The notes below the pieces were generated by a model. It saw only the letters and a program-made list of their open reading frames with translations. It was not told the DNA's origin and made no database searches. A stretch of DNA of 64,000 nt from Rhododendron vialii (Eukaryota; Streptophyta; Magnoliopsida; Ericales; Ericaceae): NCBI RefSeq assembly GCF_030253575.1, contig NC_080564.1:23212001-23276000 (forward strand). Reading direction: 5' to 3'. A program made the translations under genes and the position numbers. How positions within the stretch are numbered: the stretch's first letter is position 1; each line of letters opens with the position of its first letter. Shown here in pieces: positions 12,451-24,382 of this stretch.

Positions 12451-13105
12451 TAAGAAATGGCAAATAGGGTGCCGCATCCACAAAGCCAAAATTAATGACA
12501 ATGGCAAAATGATATATGTTAGTACAACACCTTGGCATAATATATATATTTTTTTTTGACAAAATGAAACTATTCATTACTAAAAGATGACAATGATAAT
12601 GAACAAATACCAAACATGGATATGGATGCTCTTCATAGAAGAACTTAGATGAGCAATAGATAAGGAATCTTTGCGGCACTATAATATCAAGAATCTAATT
12701 CACAAAGCCAGAACTTGCGTCACATTGCTACAAAGGTTACAACTTTTTTGAGGATCAGAAAAATGTAATCATATTTAACAAAAATACAGAAAAGTCCAGC
12801 CACAATGTTGAAATTAAAGTGAAAATGGTAGCATTTCATTAAGATCAGAACTTAGGGGTCCTTGTTTTGGGACACTAGTTCTGGCAACAGAAAGTCACAA
12901 ATCATGATAGGGACTGCATTATTGATTGATTGAACGAACTTTCAATTTCAACTTTTGAACCCACCTCAAATAAGTATAGAATACTCATGATGATCTCCAA
13001 CTTGGTGGATGTGGTTGTGTACATAAAGTTAGGCATCATGTGGCAATCAGCTGAAAATGAATGAGAATGGCTAGCTAGGATTATATAGGGATATGTTGCT
13101 AAGGC
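12451..13105. other. AT-rich intergenic DNA
   Basis: No gene or clear transposon was seen. The stretch ends in the 5' target duplication of the next SINE (ttgctaagg at 13097-13105). Confidence 0.4.
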
Positions 13106-13313
13106 GGATTGGCTAGTGGTTATAGCATGAGACTTAGTGTCGAGTTTGTTCATTCTTAAGGTCTTCAGTTTCAATTCTCCTTACTCAGCAACTTTTGAGG
13201 CCATCTCACTCTACGCATAAAAGTGTGATTCGGATGTGAAAGGAGACCGTAGGAATTAGTCCAAAATGAATGCGTGCAAAATAACTCAGGATAACCTGCA
13301 TTACCAATATATA
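13106..13313 (+). mobile_element. tRNA-derived SINE (Au-like) with target duplication
   Basis: An A-box-like tggctagtggtt lies at 13111-13122 and a B-box-like cagtttcaattct near 13167-13179. The 3' half has gtaggaattagtccaaaatg followed by gcgtgcaaaata, resembling the Au SINE tail. The 9-base sequence ttgctaagg flanks it on both sides (13097-13105 and 13314-13322), a good target-site duplication. Confidence 0.7.
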
Positions 13314-13322
13314 TTGCTAAGG

Positions 13323-14694
13323 TTAGTTTGTGGTGCATGCCTGATAGAATTGGGCCTATATACCACATGTAATTTCCTTAACTTTATTATGCATGTGGGA
13401 GATGGCCCCTCCCTCTCTAGTTTCTAGTCTCTCCCACACACACAAAATCTTTTGCACTTTTGCTAAAGTCTTTATCTCCTTTTTTACATTGCGTGTTGAT
13501 GATGACACGCATGAATTGTGTAATGCAGGGACAAATGTGAATCTACATCATATTTATAATGAATGAAAATGTTAACCCCCTTTTTCTATGGGTGGTTAGT
13601 GTCCAAAAAGTTACACTTTAACAACCAACATTTTAATTATAGCACTTTTGTATACGTTTGGGAAACATAAGTGAAAACTATTTGATGTAACGCGTAACAT
13701 AACACTAACAAGTGGTGGAGATAAAATTTTTACAAACCGGAACTCAAGTAACATTGTTCAGATTTTGGAGAGACTAATGTAAAGTTATTTGAAATCCAGA
13801 GGGTCTGCATGAAAACTCTCACATTTTGAAGAGAAAAACTAATACTACTACTACCTTGTTTTTGATGTTGAGTGGCATGATGAGAATTTGTAAAAGCTTT
13901 TGGGGTCACAATCTAACTGGCACCTCCCTTGTTCGTCTGACATTAATTAAATAATGTAGTAAGTCTTGCATAAAATATTTAGTATGCTCAATGTAAAGAT
14001 GCCAAAGTTACCAATGAAGTACAAGAAATACCAGCATGCTTCAAGATCGATGGTAGTCATGATTAGGAGTTTAATACCATGTACCATGTGACTTGACGAC
14101 TTGAAAGACATGAGTTCGAGTCTCTCATCCAATATTTAATTGCTTTGTTTGACTTGTTTTTTGACAAAAAAATTCTCAATTCAAAAAAACACTCATTATC
14201 CTTATTTCTAATTATTATTTTCATTTCTATCTATCTCTCTTTAATCATTACATATACTTTCAATCATTTTTTTCATTTCTCTTTCCACTCATAATCCTAC
14301 AAAATTTCTCAAAAACTCATCCAAATTACAACACTATATCTAGTGGGTTCATTTGAATTTTTTCACAGATAAACTAAATTAAACAATTTTTCTCAAGAAA
14401 AAATCGACATAAAATCATGTAATTTTAGTCATTGTCGTTGTCGTTGCCTCCTTGTTCTCTCTTGTTTGGGGCCCATATTGCTAATGATGAAGTCAAGTTA
14501 GAGAGTCAAAAGTATCAGAGCTGTCATTTACATGGATCATTTACATGGATCATTTGTCATATCCATTGGCCATATCTTGGAAAACTACGTGACCTAAGGG
14601 GAGTTTTATAACCATTAATGTTGCTAATGTAGCTTCGCTATTTTCACTGACAAAGATGATGTCTCATAAATATAAAACGTTAGAGGGTTACTAC
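13323..14694. other. AT-rich intergenic DNA
   Basis: No gene was seen. At 14070-14125 a short stretch with a tRNA-like B-box (gagttcgagtctc) suggests an old SINE fragment. 14220-14330 is pyrimidine-rich simple sequence. Confidence 0.4.
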
Positions 14695-15227
14695 GAGCAT
14701 GTACACCAATGTTAGCTATATTTGAGCAAAAAATGCTAGTGAATAGTGTGTTTACCTAAGCACATCAGTTTTAATTTTACACCAATCTTCTCTATTATCA
14801 TCTTTTTCCTTATTAAATACAATAAAAATATTATGCATACAAAGAAAATACATGTCTATACGTACAGCTATACAAATGCATACACGTAGACAACGAAACC
14901 CACAAACGCACAAATCACCGACGACGAAACCCACAAATCATCGACGACGACGATGAGGAGGTCACCAGACCTCGCCGTTTACGTCAACAGTAGATCGTCG
15001 TTCACCCAAGACTTTCTCATTTGCATCTCATTTGTAGAGAGAGAGGGAGAGAGAGATTAATAAATTAATGGTTTTGCTCGTGAACAGTACCTCGCTATAT
15101 AGAACGAGCTACAGTGGTTTGAGGTAATATACCTCCATGTTTACCGAATCTGGTGCAGAGGGTTTTTCTGATTTTACTTAGGTAAAATTGCTTGAAAGGA
15201 GGTATATCGAATTTGATGTACTTGCTC
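14695..15227. mobile_element. MITE-like element, about 530 bp
   Basis: The left end gagcatgtacaccaat matches the reverse complement of the right end (gagcaagtacatcaaat). There is no coding capacity. The 5'-GAGCA ends resemble plant PIF/Harbinger-type MITEs, but the 3-base target duplication is not clean, so the class is uncertain. Confidence 0.5.
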
Positions 15228-15367
15228 TAAGGATACGTGAGCTTCAGCGAATTGTCTTTCGAAAACATTTCAATAAGACAAAATTTAAGGGAGTGAGGAT
15301 ATATTGAGAATGATAGTAAATTGTGAGCGAAAACAAAGAATCCTACTAACAAATTGGAAAATCCTAT

Positions 15368-15739
15368 GTGTACCGACCATTTTTGGACCGAAACCGTACC
15401 GACGGCCGCGCGCGGCCGTCTCCGGCCACCGGACGGCCGATCCGAGCCGTCCAAAAATTTTAAAAAAAAAAACCGAGGGGCCCCACGCGGGAATTAACGT
15501 CATCCGATGTGTGTAGGGTGCTTGATCTAAACACCCTATTTTTCGTGTATATATGTATACACGAAAAATAGGGTGTTTAGATCAAGCACCCTACACACAT
15601 CGGATGACGTTAATTCCCGCGTGGGGCCCCTCGGTTTTTTTTTTTAAAATTTTTGGACGGCTCGGATCGGCCGTCCGGTGGCCGGAGACGGCCGCGCGCG
15701 GCCGTCGGTACGGTTTCGGTCCAAAAATGGTCGGTACAC
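15368..15739. repeat. 372-bp near-perfect palindrome (snapback element)
   Basis: Two 186-base arms are reverse complements around 15553/15554, with a mismatch beside the centre and essentially none seen elsewhere. The outer ends read gtgtaccgaccatttttgg. The arms hold a GC-rich block (ggccgcgcgcggccgt), an A/T run, and the inner stem agggtgcttgatctaaac. Open reading frames over the two arms are mirror images and not genes. CCTA occurs on both flanks (15363-15366; 15738-15741 partly overlapping the right end), so a short target duplication is possible but unproven. It is probably a foldback MITE. Confidence 0.8.
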
Positions 15740-17065
15740 CTAGCAGTACTCAAAAATTATGCGTCCTAGCCAGAGAAGTTGGAGTTTTGCACGTCATGAG
15801 TGAGTCCCACATGCGGGACAGATGCTACCACCAAGGTTGCCGAGAGCCTGAATCCGGTGTTCATTTTGCCGGAGAGCCTTTAATGAAGTTGGCATTTTTC
15901 TTCCGTTCTGAGGTTTGCCTCCTCTTTTAATTCTTCTTGGCTCTTGTCATTGCCAACAACTCTTGGGTGATCCTACACTTAAGTCTAAACATGTAAAATG
16001 ACTGGGATGAGCTACATGAATTAGTGTGAATTGCAAATACACGTAACTTGACACGAGACATCTTAAAAAAAAAAAAGAAAAAAAAAAAAAACTGTCAGGG
16101 AGTGGGCAACTAGGTAAATTAGCAACTGACAGGTATTTGAAAGGGCCACACTTGGAGCCTTCGGTCTCTGCAGGGAATGGTTCTCTCCCTCTCTCACTCT
16201 CTCTCAACAGATCACATGCCCATGAAGACTGCTCCAGACCCACCTACATACTCATCCAACATGGAATGCAAGTACGGAAAAAAGCCCAGAGGAATTATCT
16301 TCTTGCCATGGTAAAAAACATCTATTCTTTCACCTTTAGAGTCGTTCTACTTGTGTGTTAGTTTTTTGAGGCAATTGAAACTAAGGTTGACGATAGGTAC
16401 ATGTTCTTGTCTATTGCAGATTCTCCGTTGGGTATTTGCACCCTAATCCTCCTGTTGCAGATCCTCCTGTTGGGTGTGTTCCATTCTTCTTGTTTCCTTT
16501 AAATGTTGACTAAAATTCGAAAATTGGGAAAAATTGTGGAAAACCCTGAGTAAATATGTATTTTTTTTCTTTGGCTTTATTTGCAAAAGGGAATTATGGT
16601 CTAATTTGCATTACAAGGAAACCTAAAGATATTGTTTTTTAAAGTGTAATAATAGCTGGGATATGGTGGGTTTTGGAAAGGAATGTGAGGCTCGTCTCAA
16701 TTTTTCTATCCAAATTATGAACATATTTTTGCAAGTGAACAAAAATAAAACTATCGTTGAAAAAATGTTTCCAGCGTACGACTATAAACCCACCTAAACA
16801 TTATTGATTTGGGTTTTATTTAAAAAAAAAAAAAAAAACAGTTTAGTTTCTGGGCTGTCTACCTCTTGAATTGGGAAATAGTTCCTGGATTAGAGTGTCG
16901 ACTGCATTGGGAAGACAAATTTTAGAACGGTGGAAGAGTGCAAAATCCCATTTTATAGATGATGATTGAGTCTGAAGTTAAATTGATTAAGAAGGAAGAT
17001 GATTTGATTGAGGTCTAGGAAGTATAAAGACACCCAATTGAGTGATTTGAGGATAGAGGGCAAAA
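15740..17065. other. Upstream region and probable 5' leader of the LONGIFOLIA-like gene
   Basis: The CT-rich stretch at 16182-16206 and the repeated agatcctcctgttggg at 16424-16476 look like 5' leader sequence. A 5' UTR intron is possible. Poly-A runs occur near 16060-16090 and 16818-16838. No other gene was seen. Confidence 0.4.
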
Positions 17066-20000
17066 ATGGCTGCAAAATATTTATATCCATGGGCAGATGA
17101 CAAACCTCATTTGAAAAAGCAAATAGGATGCTTGACTGGTATCTTCCAGCTCTTGGATCGTCAACACCTCCTCACCGGAAGGCACACCAGTGGCCAAAGC
17201 CCCAAGAGGCTCCCTTCTGGTAATCCTCTAACAGGGTAGTGTTTTTTCCCTTCTTGATACAATATTTCTCTCATTTAGAAGGTGTTCTTCACTTGGTTTG
17301 GGTTAAGATCTTTTATGCCATCGCTTAAATGGTCCATATGAGTGGGACACTGGGACTAATTCTGTAATTGATCTTTTACAGGGCTTCCGATAGCATGTTT
17401 TTATGTCATTACTCTCTCTAATTCCTCAACTTGTATAGAGACTAATTGTTTTGGACTTAAGTTTTAGTGATACCTTGATGTTCATTGTCTGAATCATTTC
17501 TATTCCACATTCAGCTCAGTTGAAGGAAACTCGAACTAGTGGTGCCAAATAAATCCAAAAAGTCTGATTTGTGAGTCTGAGCAAGAATCTAGATAATATT
17601 CACTCCCAACTAAGCAGGAAAACCCTTTTTTATACTGTTTTCAAATATCTGAAAACAAATAACCTGTAGACGCTCCAGAACTTCAGATCTTCCGCTTTGC
17701 TAGCTCCCTGGCTCCCGATTCTGGTTCTTGCTACTATATGCTAGAGTTATAATTAGTGATTCTATCTTTACATGTGTATTCTCAGTTTTTTCCACTTTCG
17801 GGTGGAATTAGTGATATGCCTTTTCTATCTCACTGTAGAACGTTTGTCATCATCAAATGTTTCTCTTTTTCCTATAGGTTGTTCCCACTTCAACAATGGC
17901 ACTTTTGAGGAAGAGAACATATGCCATTGGTCAGCAGTAGAGGTACAAATTTTTCATGCCATAGTTTTTGTAAATATCCTGATTCCTGAACTACATTACC
18001 TTGTAAACATGAGCATATAGGGAGTTGTAGATGCATGCTATATAGTTACTGTAACTAGTTTTTTTTTTCCCCTTCTGATCTGAAGGCATTGTAAGTCGTA
18101 ACTAGTTAAGTTAAAGCTTTGTTGAAGATTCAAGTTCTGGTCCAATCCTAACATCAGTAACATGTGAAGTATGCATGCCTTCATGGCTTCGCGCCTTGTA
18201 TAATAATATTGCATGTGTTTCTATTTAATTGTGTACTCCCAAAGATTTCTTAATAACCATAATGAGGCAATCTATGCTTCATTTTGCTCAAAATTTGTTA
18301 CTCGACGTGTTCAACATATTATGCTAATATGCTTGGATTCTTACCTTTGTCCGGGCTTCGTTCCTCTGTCTCCCAACTGTTAACAACTCATAACCATTAT
18401 TCTGCCAATGAAATTGTTTCCATCTCTGACTTTGCCTTTATGATTTGCCACCGTTAATTTGGTGCTGTCATTGTCTATTTCAATCTAATTGTATAGCTCT
18501 CATAATTGCAGGAAAAGAGTTCAACAAAAACTGTAAAAGAGAAACATAGAGTTTCCATGGAATCATCCCAAGCATCTTTCTCATCTTACTCTCGATCATC
18601 ATTCTTCTCTTCTCCTGACTCTAATGGGACAGCTCAACCACCACCCCTGTTCTTCGACCAATCAAATTCCTCGTCACAGTTTGGGAGACAATCCCGTGAT
18701 CTTCCGAATAAAGTTAAGGGCTCCATGTACAGAAAAGATTGGAGGCTACCTGTTAGAACTTCAACCAAAGAGGAAACAGCAGAAAGTGCAGTTCTGAAGC
18801 ATGAAAATTCTCTGAGGCCTCTACAGTTGTCCAAATCCGTTAATGGATCTTTCAGTGTTGAATTTCAAGAAGCAAGTTCAAGAACATCTTGCAGATCGAA
18901 AGATGGGTCTTTGTTTTCAGTTCAAAGAGATGCTCATAGGTTATCTTACGACGGAAGCGACTTAAGCCGTTTATCGTTTGAATCACGAGATTCATTCAAA
19001 TCGACTCCAAAGCTTAAAGAACATCCAAGACTTTCATTGGACAGTAGAGTGGGTTCAGTGTCAAGTCCAAAATATGATTCTAAATCAGAATTTGTCATCA
19101 AAAAGTCGCTGAGGGATGGTGAAACACGACCTCCTAATGTTGTAGCAAAGCTGATGGGATTGGAGACACTGCCAGATTCTGCCTTGGCAAGTGATTCTCA
19201 TTTGGAGTTTCTCAAAACTTGCCAAGTTGAGCATTGTGATCCCTTTCCAAGGTCATTAAAACCAACTGATCCATGTCTGTCAATTCGGACATCAACTTCT
19301 TTAAGGAACTCGTGGAAGGAATTGGGTTCACGGAATAATCCCGAATCAGTCAAGAAACTTATTTCAAGGTTACCAATTGAACCAGCACCGTGGAAGCTGC
19401 TAGGTGGGAGTTCTCAGAAGCTGGATGTCAAGCATCTAAAAAAATTGGGAAGAGCAACTCCCTCCTTCCCTTCTGCTTACATTGAGTTTGAGAAAAGATT
19501 GAAGGATCTTGAATTATCTCAATCTGGAAAGGATCTTAGAGCTCTTAAACAGCTAATCGATGCAATGCGAGCAAAGGGGCTCCTAGATAACAGAAGAGAG
19601 GAACAAGATCTGAATTTTGCTAATCAGCAAGACTATGAGCCACAATATAGGAGTCCACATCTCAGTGCTGGATCGGTAAACAAACAAAAGCTGCATAGCG
19701 ACTGTGTACATAGTTTCACAAATAAAGGAGGCAATTCTTTGAGGACTTTTGAGTCCAAAATTGTGATCATGAAACCAGCAAAACTTGTTGAAAAATCTGA
19801 TATTCTCGCTTCTTCAGTAACCCCAGTGGATTGCTTGTCAAGTCTCCCTAAACTTCAAGGTGAATATGGAGATAGCAGAAAGAGTACACTCAATGATCGA
19901 TCATCCAAAAAGAAGATTCAGAAAAATGGAAATGCTGTCCGTTCCAGCTATAATAACAAAACAAAATTCACCTCAACGTCATCTCCACAGTTACCGAAGG

Positions 20001-22305
20001 AGAACACTATAGGCTTGGTGAAGAGCTCAGGATCGGTGAGCCCAAGATTGCAACAGAAGAAGCTTGAGTTGGACAACCGATGTCGGCCACCCATCTCTCC
20101 TGATTCCAGCAAATCAAGAAGGCAACCTAACAACCAGCTACCGGAGTTAGGTTCCCCGGGTGGGAAACGAAGACCAAAATCTGCAAATTTACCGCGAATA
20201 GACGACCAATCCAGTGATATCAGTACTGCAACTAGGAATTTAAGTTACCAACAGGATGACTGTTATATGCGGTCAGAGGGAAACGTCGTCATGGATTCAG
20301 TGATAGATACAGATGTCCCAAATCTGGATCGCTGTGCTGAGAGCAATGGAAGCCAGAGTCCATCCATGAAGAATGCAAAATACTTGGCTTCTCGCTTAGT
20401 TAAAAAGGTAGGCGATTTCGATAGTGTTCATTTATTGAATCTGGTCAAATGGTTGATTTGTTTTGCCCCTTTTTTTTTACTTCAGAAATTAGGTCCTACG
20501 TTGAGCGAGGATGGATGTTTGGCAGAATTTGCATCAGTTGCCTTGGTGCATCCTAGTCCAGTTTCTGTTCTTGAATACCCAATGTACAAGGATGATGCTC
20601 TATCTCCTGTGAAACAGATGCCAGATGTACTCAAAGGTAGGCTTTACTGAGATTGTTTGATTTTCTGTGGCATAAAACCGGAAGCAATTGTTGTTGTATT
20701 TCTGGCACATGGATGCTTAAATTATTTGGGCTTCCAAGTTCTGATATATTAAAATCCTTTTCTCAAAGAAAAAATTCCACTTACAAATAAACCTGTACCA
20801 GGATATAGTTACTCTCTTAAGATATCACTTTTATGTGATGGAAGAAACTGAATCTCCAACCATGATTATCTGGGGCCATCAAGAATGAAGTTGAAGTGTA
20901 TAGAAAGTAGTCAGTTGGCTGTCCAACTAAATTGATTAAGGACGGGAAAAAATGGGTGCTTTGGCACTAATTTCGGAGATATGGCAATTTTGCATATTCC
21001 CTTTGTGATAATATCCAAGCAACTTCATGTCACAGGAAAATCAACTCATGTCCTGTTTGACTTGAATCTAGATTCGTAATCTTGTTTCACTTGCAGATAA
21101 TTATCTAATACTAATTGTCAGTACATGAATTGTTTAGGGTTAGATTGAGATTTGTAGATTCTCAGAAAGGTTGAACAGCGGAATATTGGCTTTCGTATAG
21201 TTGCACTTTGTATGTAAGCATAATATGATGTGATGCGGTAGAAGCGTAGAACCCTAAGTTGGAGGAAAACGAATCATCATCTTTGTGCCCACACTTGTCA
21301 AAAGAAAGTTTGCACGTAGCTGAGAAAAAAGCCTTATGTAACTCAACTAGGTTAGGTATCCTCTTAAGTAGTTTACTAAGGTACAGTTGGTGGGTGAGAA
21401 CATGTATTGCTGGAAAAGCATTCACATTTTGTGTAATTAATTCCCACAGCAGAAAATAAAATTTTCTCCTGTGTTGTTTGGCAGGTGATGGAACTATGAA
21501 TTCTAACAGCAATTCCAGTAGAAAGCAACCAGACTCAGCAGAGAACCTTGTGACTTATCATACTGGTTATAGTCATAACTCACAGATCACCCACAAGAAA
21601 TTAGAAAGCATCGAGCACTTGGTGAAGAAGCTAAGACAACTGAACTCAACCCACGATGAAACCCAAACAGATTACATTGCGTCTCTCTGTGAGACCTCAA
21701 ACCCAGACCACCGATACATATCTGAGATTTTAGTAGCCTCAGGTTTCCTCCTGAGGGACCTCAACTCCACCTTGACAAACTTTCAGCTCCACCCGCCTGG
21801 CCTCCCAATCAACCCACAGTTTTTCTTGGTTTTGGAACAGATCAAGTCAAGCACTCTACATGGGCAAGAGTGTAGCATTAAAAAGCTTGAAAAAGACAAG
21901 TTTCACCGGAAGCTCATATTTGATGCTGTTAATGAGATTTTAGTTGGGAAGTTGACTTCGGTGGGGCATTCCCATGAACCATGGTTGAGGCCTGAGAAAC
22001 AGGCTAGGAAGTATCTGAATGCACAAAAGCTCTTAAGAGATCTGTGTTCGGAAATGGAACAGCTTCAAGCCAAGAAATCCGGTTGTGGGTTTGAAGAAAA
22101 TGAGGAGGATAGTTTGAAAAGCATCTTGTGTGAAGATTTGGTGCATCCTGCCGAGATTTGGACAAATTTTTGCGGTGAGATTTCTGGAACGGTTTTGGAT
22201 GTTGAGCGACTGATCTTTAAAGCTTTAGTTGACGAGATTGTTCATGGTGAGGCAGTTGGTTTGCGAATCAAGCTGGGAAGGTGCTGCAGGCAGCTTTCTG
22301 CGTAA
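17066..22305 (+). CDS. LNG: LONGIFOLIA1/2-like TRM protein (TON1-recruiting motif)
   Basis: Five exons join in frame: 17066-17219, 17878-17942, 18512-20407, 20486-20636 and 21485-22305, giving about 1028 residues, near the usual LNG length. LNG/TRM proteins bind microtubules and TON1 and promote longitudinal cell elongation in leaves. Motifs in order: N-terminal TRM motif KQIGCLTGIFQLLDRQHLL (residues 18-36), a Ser-rich ASFSSYSRSSFFSS region, RPPNVVAKLMGLE (about 279-291), LPIEPAPWK, KRLKDLELSQSGKDLRALK (about 401-419), SPVSVL, and a C-terminal DUF4378-type domain (PWLRPEK, CSEMEQLQ, ISGTVLDVERLIFK). The start is the first ATG before the conserved motif. The third intron (20408-20485, 78 bp) keeps the frame open if retained. 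The exact paralogue is uncertain. Confidence 0.88.
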
Positions 22306-23049
22306 TTTATTTCCGTCTATTCTCTCTTTTATTTTCACTTTCTTTTTGTCTTTCCTTTCCTATTTGTTACTAATTTGTATATTCTTGTTATTTTCGCATC
22401 ATTCCTCCATATATAAGCACCCATGATTTTTGTTTGATGAGAATTTCGTGGCTGAATTGTAAAGAAAACCCCTTGGTGGGTGTGTTTGGATACGTAATAT
22501 TTATAAGAATCCAATAATGAGAGGCTTCTTTCCCTGTGTGTTATGCTTGCTTCAAGACTCTTTGAAGATGTATTATGGATTTTGGGCTTGTGTTGTCTCT
22601 TCATAATTGAAATTTGATAGTTGAAATGTTTCTTGCTGGCTTCCATTTCTTGAAAATTCCTTATTTTTCGTTTTGTTTTCTGTTTTCCGTGTTTTCGGAA
22701 ACAAACACAACCAAAATTTTGAAAATAATTCACTGTTTTCGTATCACTTCATTCTTACGCAAAACCATTTTTTCCTGAACTTCTGAAAACACCTTCCGGG
22801 TGTTATCTGGTTTGCAGTTAGCTCTCGATGGAGAAAAACATGACTCTGATTGAAGATGTTTTATTGCAAATAGGGATAGAACAATTTCCTGGAAAACAGA
22901 AGAAAAATGTTCCATAAAACTTAGAATATAGGGAAATAGCTTCCTGTCAACTCCCTTTTATTCTAGGCCATAAACCCACCGCATAAAACAAGTAAAAGAT
23001 AAGGTTTTGTTCTTCTAGTCACCAGTGGCACACAAAACCTAGCAGAGGT
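22306..23049. other. Short intergenic region (LNG 3' UTR / PsbQ-like promoter)
   Basis: This 744-base gap must hold the 3' end of the LNG-like transcript and the promoter of the PsbQ-like gene. The first part is T-rich, as expected of a 3' UTR. I saw no clear TATA box or transposon. Confidence 0.5.
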
Positions 23050-23613
23050 ATGGCATTACAAGCACCAAACTTACCCTTAAAACCCAACCCAAACAACCCC
23101 TTTCCACCCATCCCATCCCATTTGAGACCCTCTTCCCACCATCAAAAAACACCCCAAAAAGTTGTCCCAAAACACCATCTTCTCACCAGAAGATCCATAT
23201 CAACCGCACTGTTTGGTTCCCTACTTTTCGATTCGAAACGAGCGAATGCAACGTTTGATTTCGGGGTCACAACTCCTGACCAGACGGTAGAGGAGGCAGA
23301 GAGTGGAATCAGGTACCATGCACAGAGTTTGTTGCAAGTGAAAGACTTGTTTGAGTCATCATCTTCCACAGAGTTGTGGAAAGAAGCCCAGAAGGCCCTG
23401 CGGAAGAGGGCTTCGTATCTGAAACAGGATATTTACACCATAATACAGAGTAAGCCCGGGAGTGAAAGGCCTCAGCTGAGGAAATTGTACACTTTTCTGT
23501 TCAACAATGTAACTGAACTGGATTACGCGGCGAGGGATAAGGACACGACGCGTGTGTGGGAATGTTACGGGAACATTGCTGTGGCTGTTAATGACATCTT
23601 GTCTAGAATATAA
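23050..23613 (+). CDS. PsbQ-like thylakoid-lumen protein (PQL / NDH lumenal subunit family)
   Basis: A single exon of 187 codons. Family members are lumenal subunits of the chloroplast NDH-photosystem I complex (PnsL2, PnsL3) or the related PQL3. The N-terminal 60 residues are Pro/Ser-rich and end in a bipartite lumen-targeting signal: a twin Arg (RRSISTALFGSLLF) then a basic and Ala-rich segment before ATFDFG. The mature part, about residues 70-187, reads as the PsbQ four-helix bundle (ESGIRYHAQSLL, LYTFLFNNVTELDYAAR, NIAVAVNDIL). The 187-residue length is close to PQL3 and PnsL2 and shorter than PnsL3. Which paralogue it is needs a tree. It lies tail to tail with the RIQ-like gene. Confidence 0.85.
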   Translation: MALQAPNLPLKPNPNNPFPPIPSHLRPSSHHQKTPQKVVPKHHLLTRRSISTALFGSLLFDSKRANATFDFGVTTPDQTVEEAESGIRYHAQSLLQVKDLFESSSSTELWKEAQKALRKRASYLKQDIYTIIQSKPGSERPQLRKLYTFLFNNVTELDYAARDKDTTRVWECYGNIAVAVNDILSRI

Positions 23614-24382
23614 TGCAACAGAGCAATTGCCTATTCAAATTGACATGCCAGTCTGTTTTCAGATATATGTTATCGTGTTATTTCTAACATAACGCGATTG
23701 TCAAGCTTGTCTCTTCTTTTTTGTGTCAAGAGTTTGATACATTAGTCATAGAGCACTGCTAAGGACACACGTGTCAGGAAGGAGCCGTCCGATGCGCGTG
23801 CCTCCCACACACGATGCACGTGGGACTCACCCACATTGAATGGTTTCGGACACATTTTGTGACAAAACATTCTCCTAGTTTATGCTATGACTGCAATTAG
23901 TTCATTGTCGGCATACTGAATTTATCATTTTTGCCTATGGAAAGTAGATTTAGAATCCAATCCCTTTCTCCTTTGTGCTGAATTGCTTTGCAACTGACAA
24001 GCATGTGAGTTGGCCGTGGCATCTGAGCAAATTCAATTTTGTGCTACTGCAAGGACCAAACAAAAGGGATAGACCAAACTAAAGGGATGCAGCTTGGTCT
24101 CCTTGTTAAACTTCACTGTTTTTACACTGCTATTCATATGTAAGTGAAATTTCAGTGAGACTAATGGAATTCAGATCTGTTTTCTCTATTGATTTTTCCT
24201 AACATCTCTCCCTCAGAATGCATGTCTTTGGTCGATGGCACATTCTGGGTTTCAAATTACTACATTCGAAAGGAAAACAAATGTCATTCTATTCTCATTG
24301 TGCAACTAAAGAATTTCACAAAAGGCAATGAAAATTGAAGACCGATAATGCTAACGCCATACACAAACCATGAGTAGCTACT
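23614..24382. other. Convergent 3' intergenic region
   Basis: The region lies between the 3' ends of the PsbQ-like (+) and RIQ-like (-) genes. At 23751-23870 a GC-richer patch contains several ACGT cores (cacacgtgtc, gcacgtgggac). Its base composition differs from its surroundings and it may be a transposon remnant. It is not in a promoter position for either gene. Confidence 0.45.

Noticed and set aside
14070..14125. tRNA gene-like B-box sequence
   Set aside because: No acceptor stem or cloverleaf could be built by eye; treated as a possible SINE fragment.
15285..15930. Open reading frames on both strands over the palindrome
   Set aside because: They are mirror images produced by the inverted arms, with skewed Arg/Gly/Pro content and no domain.
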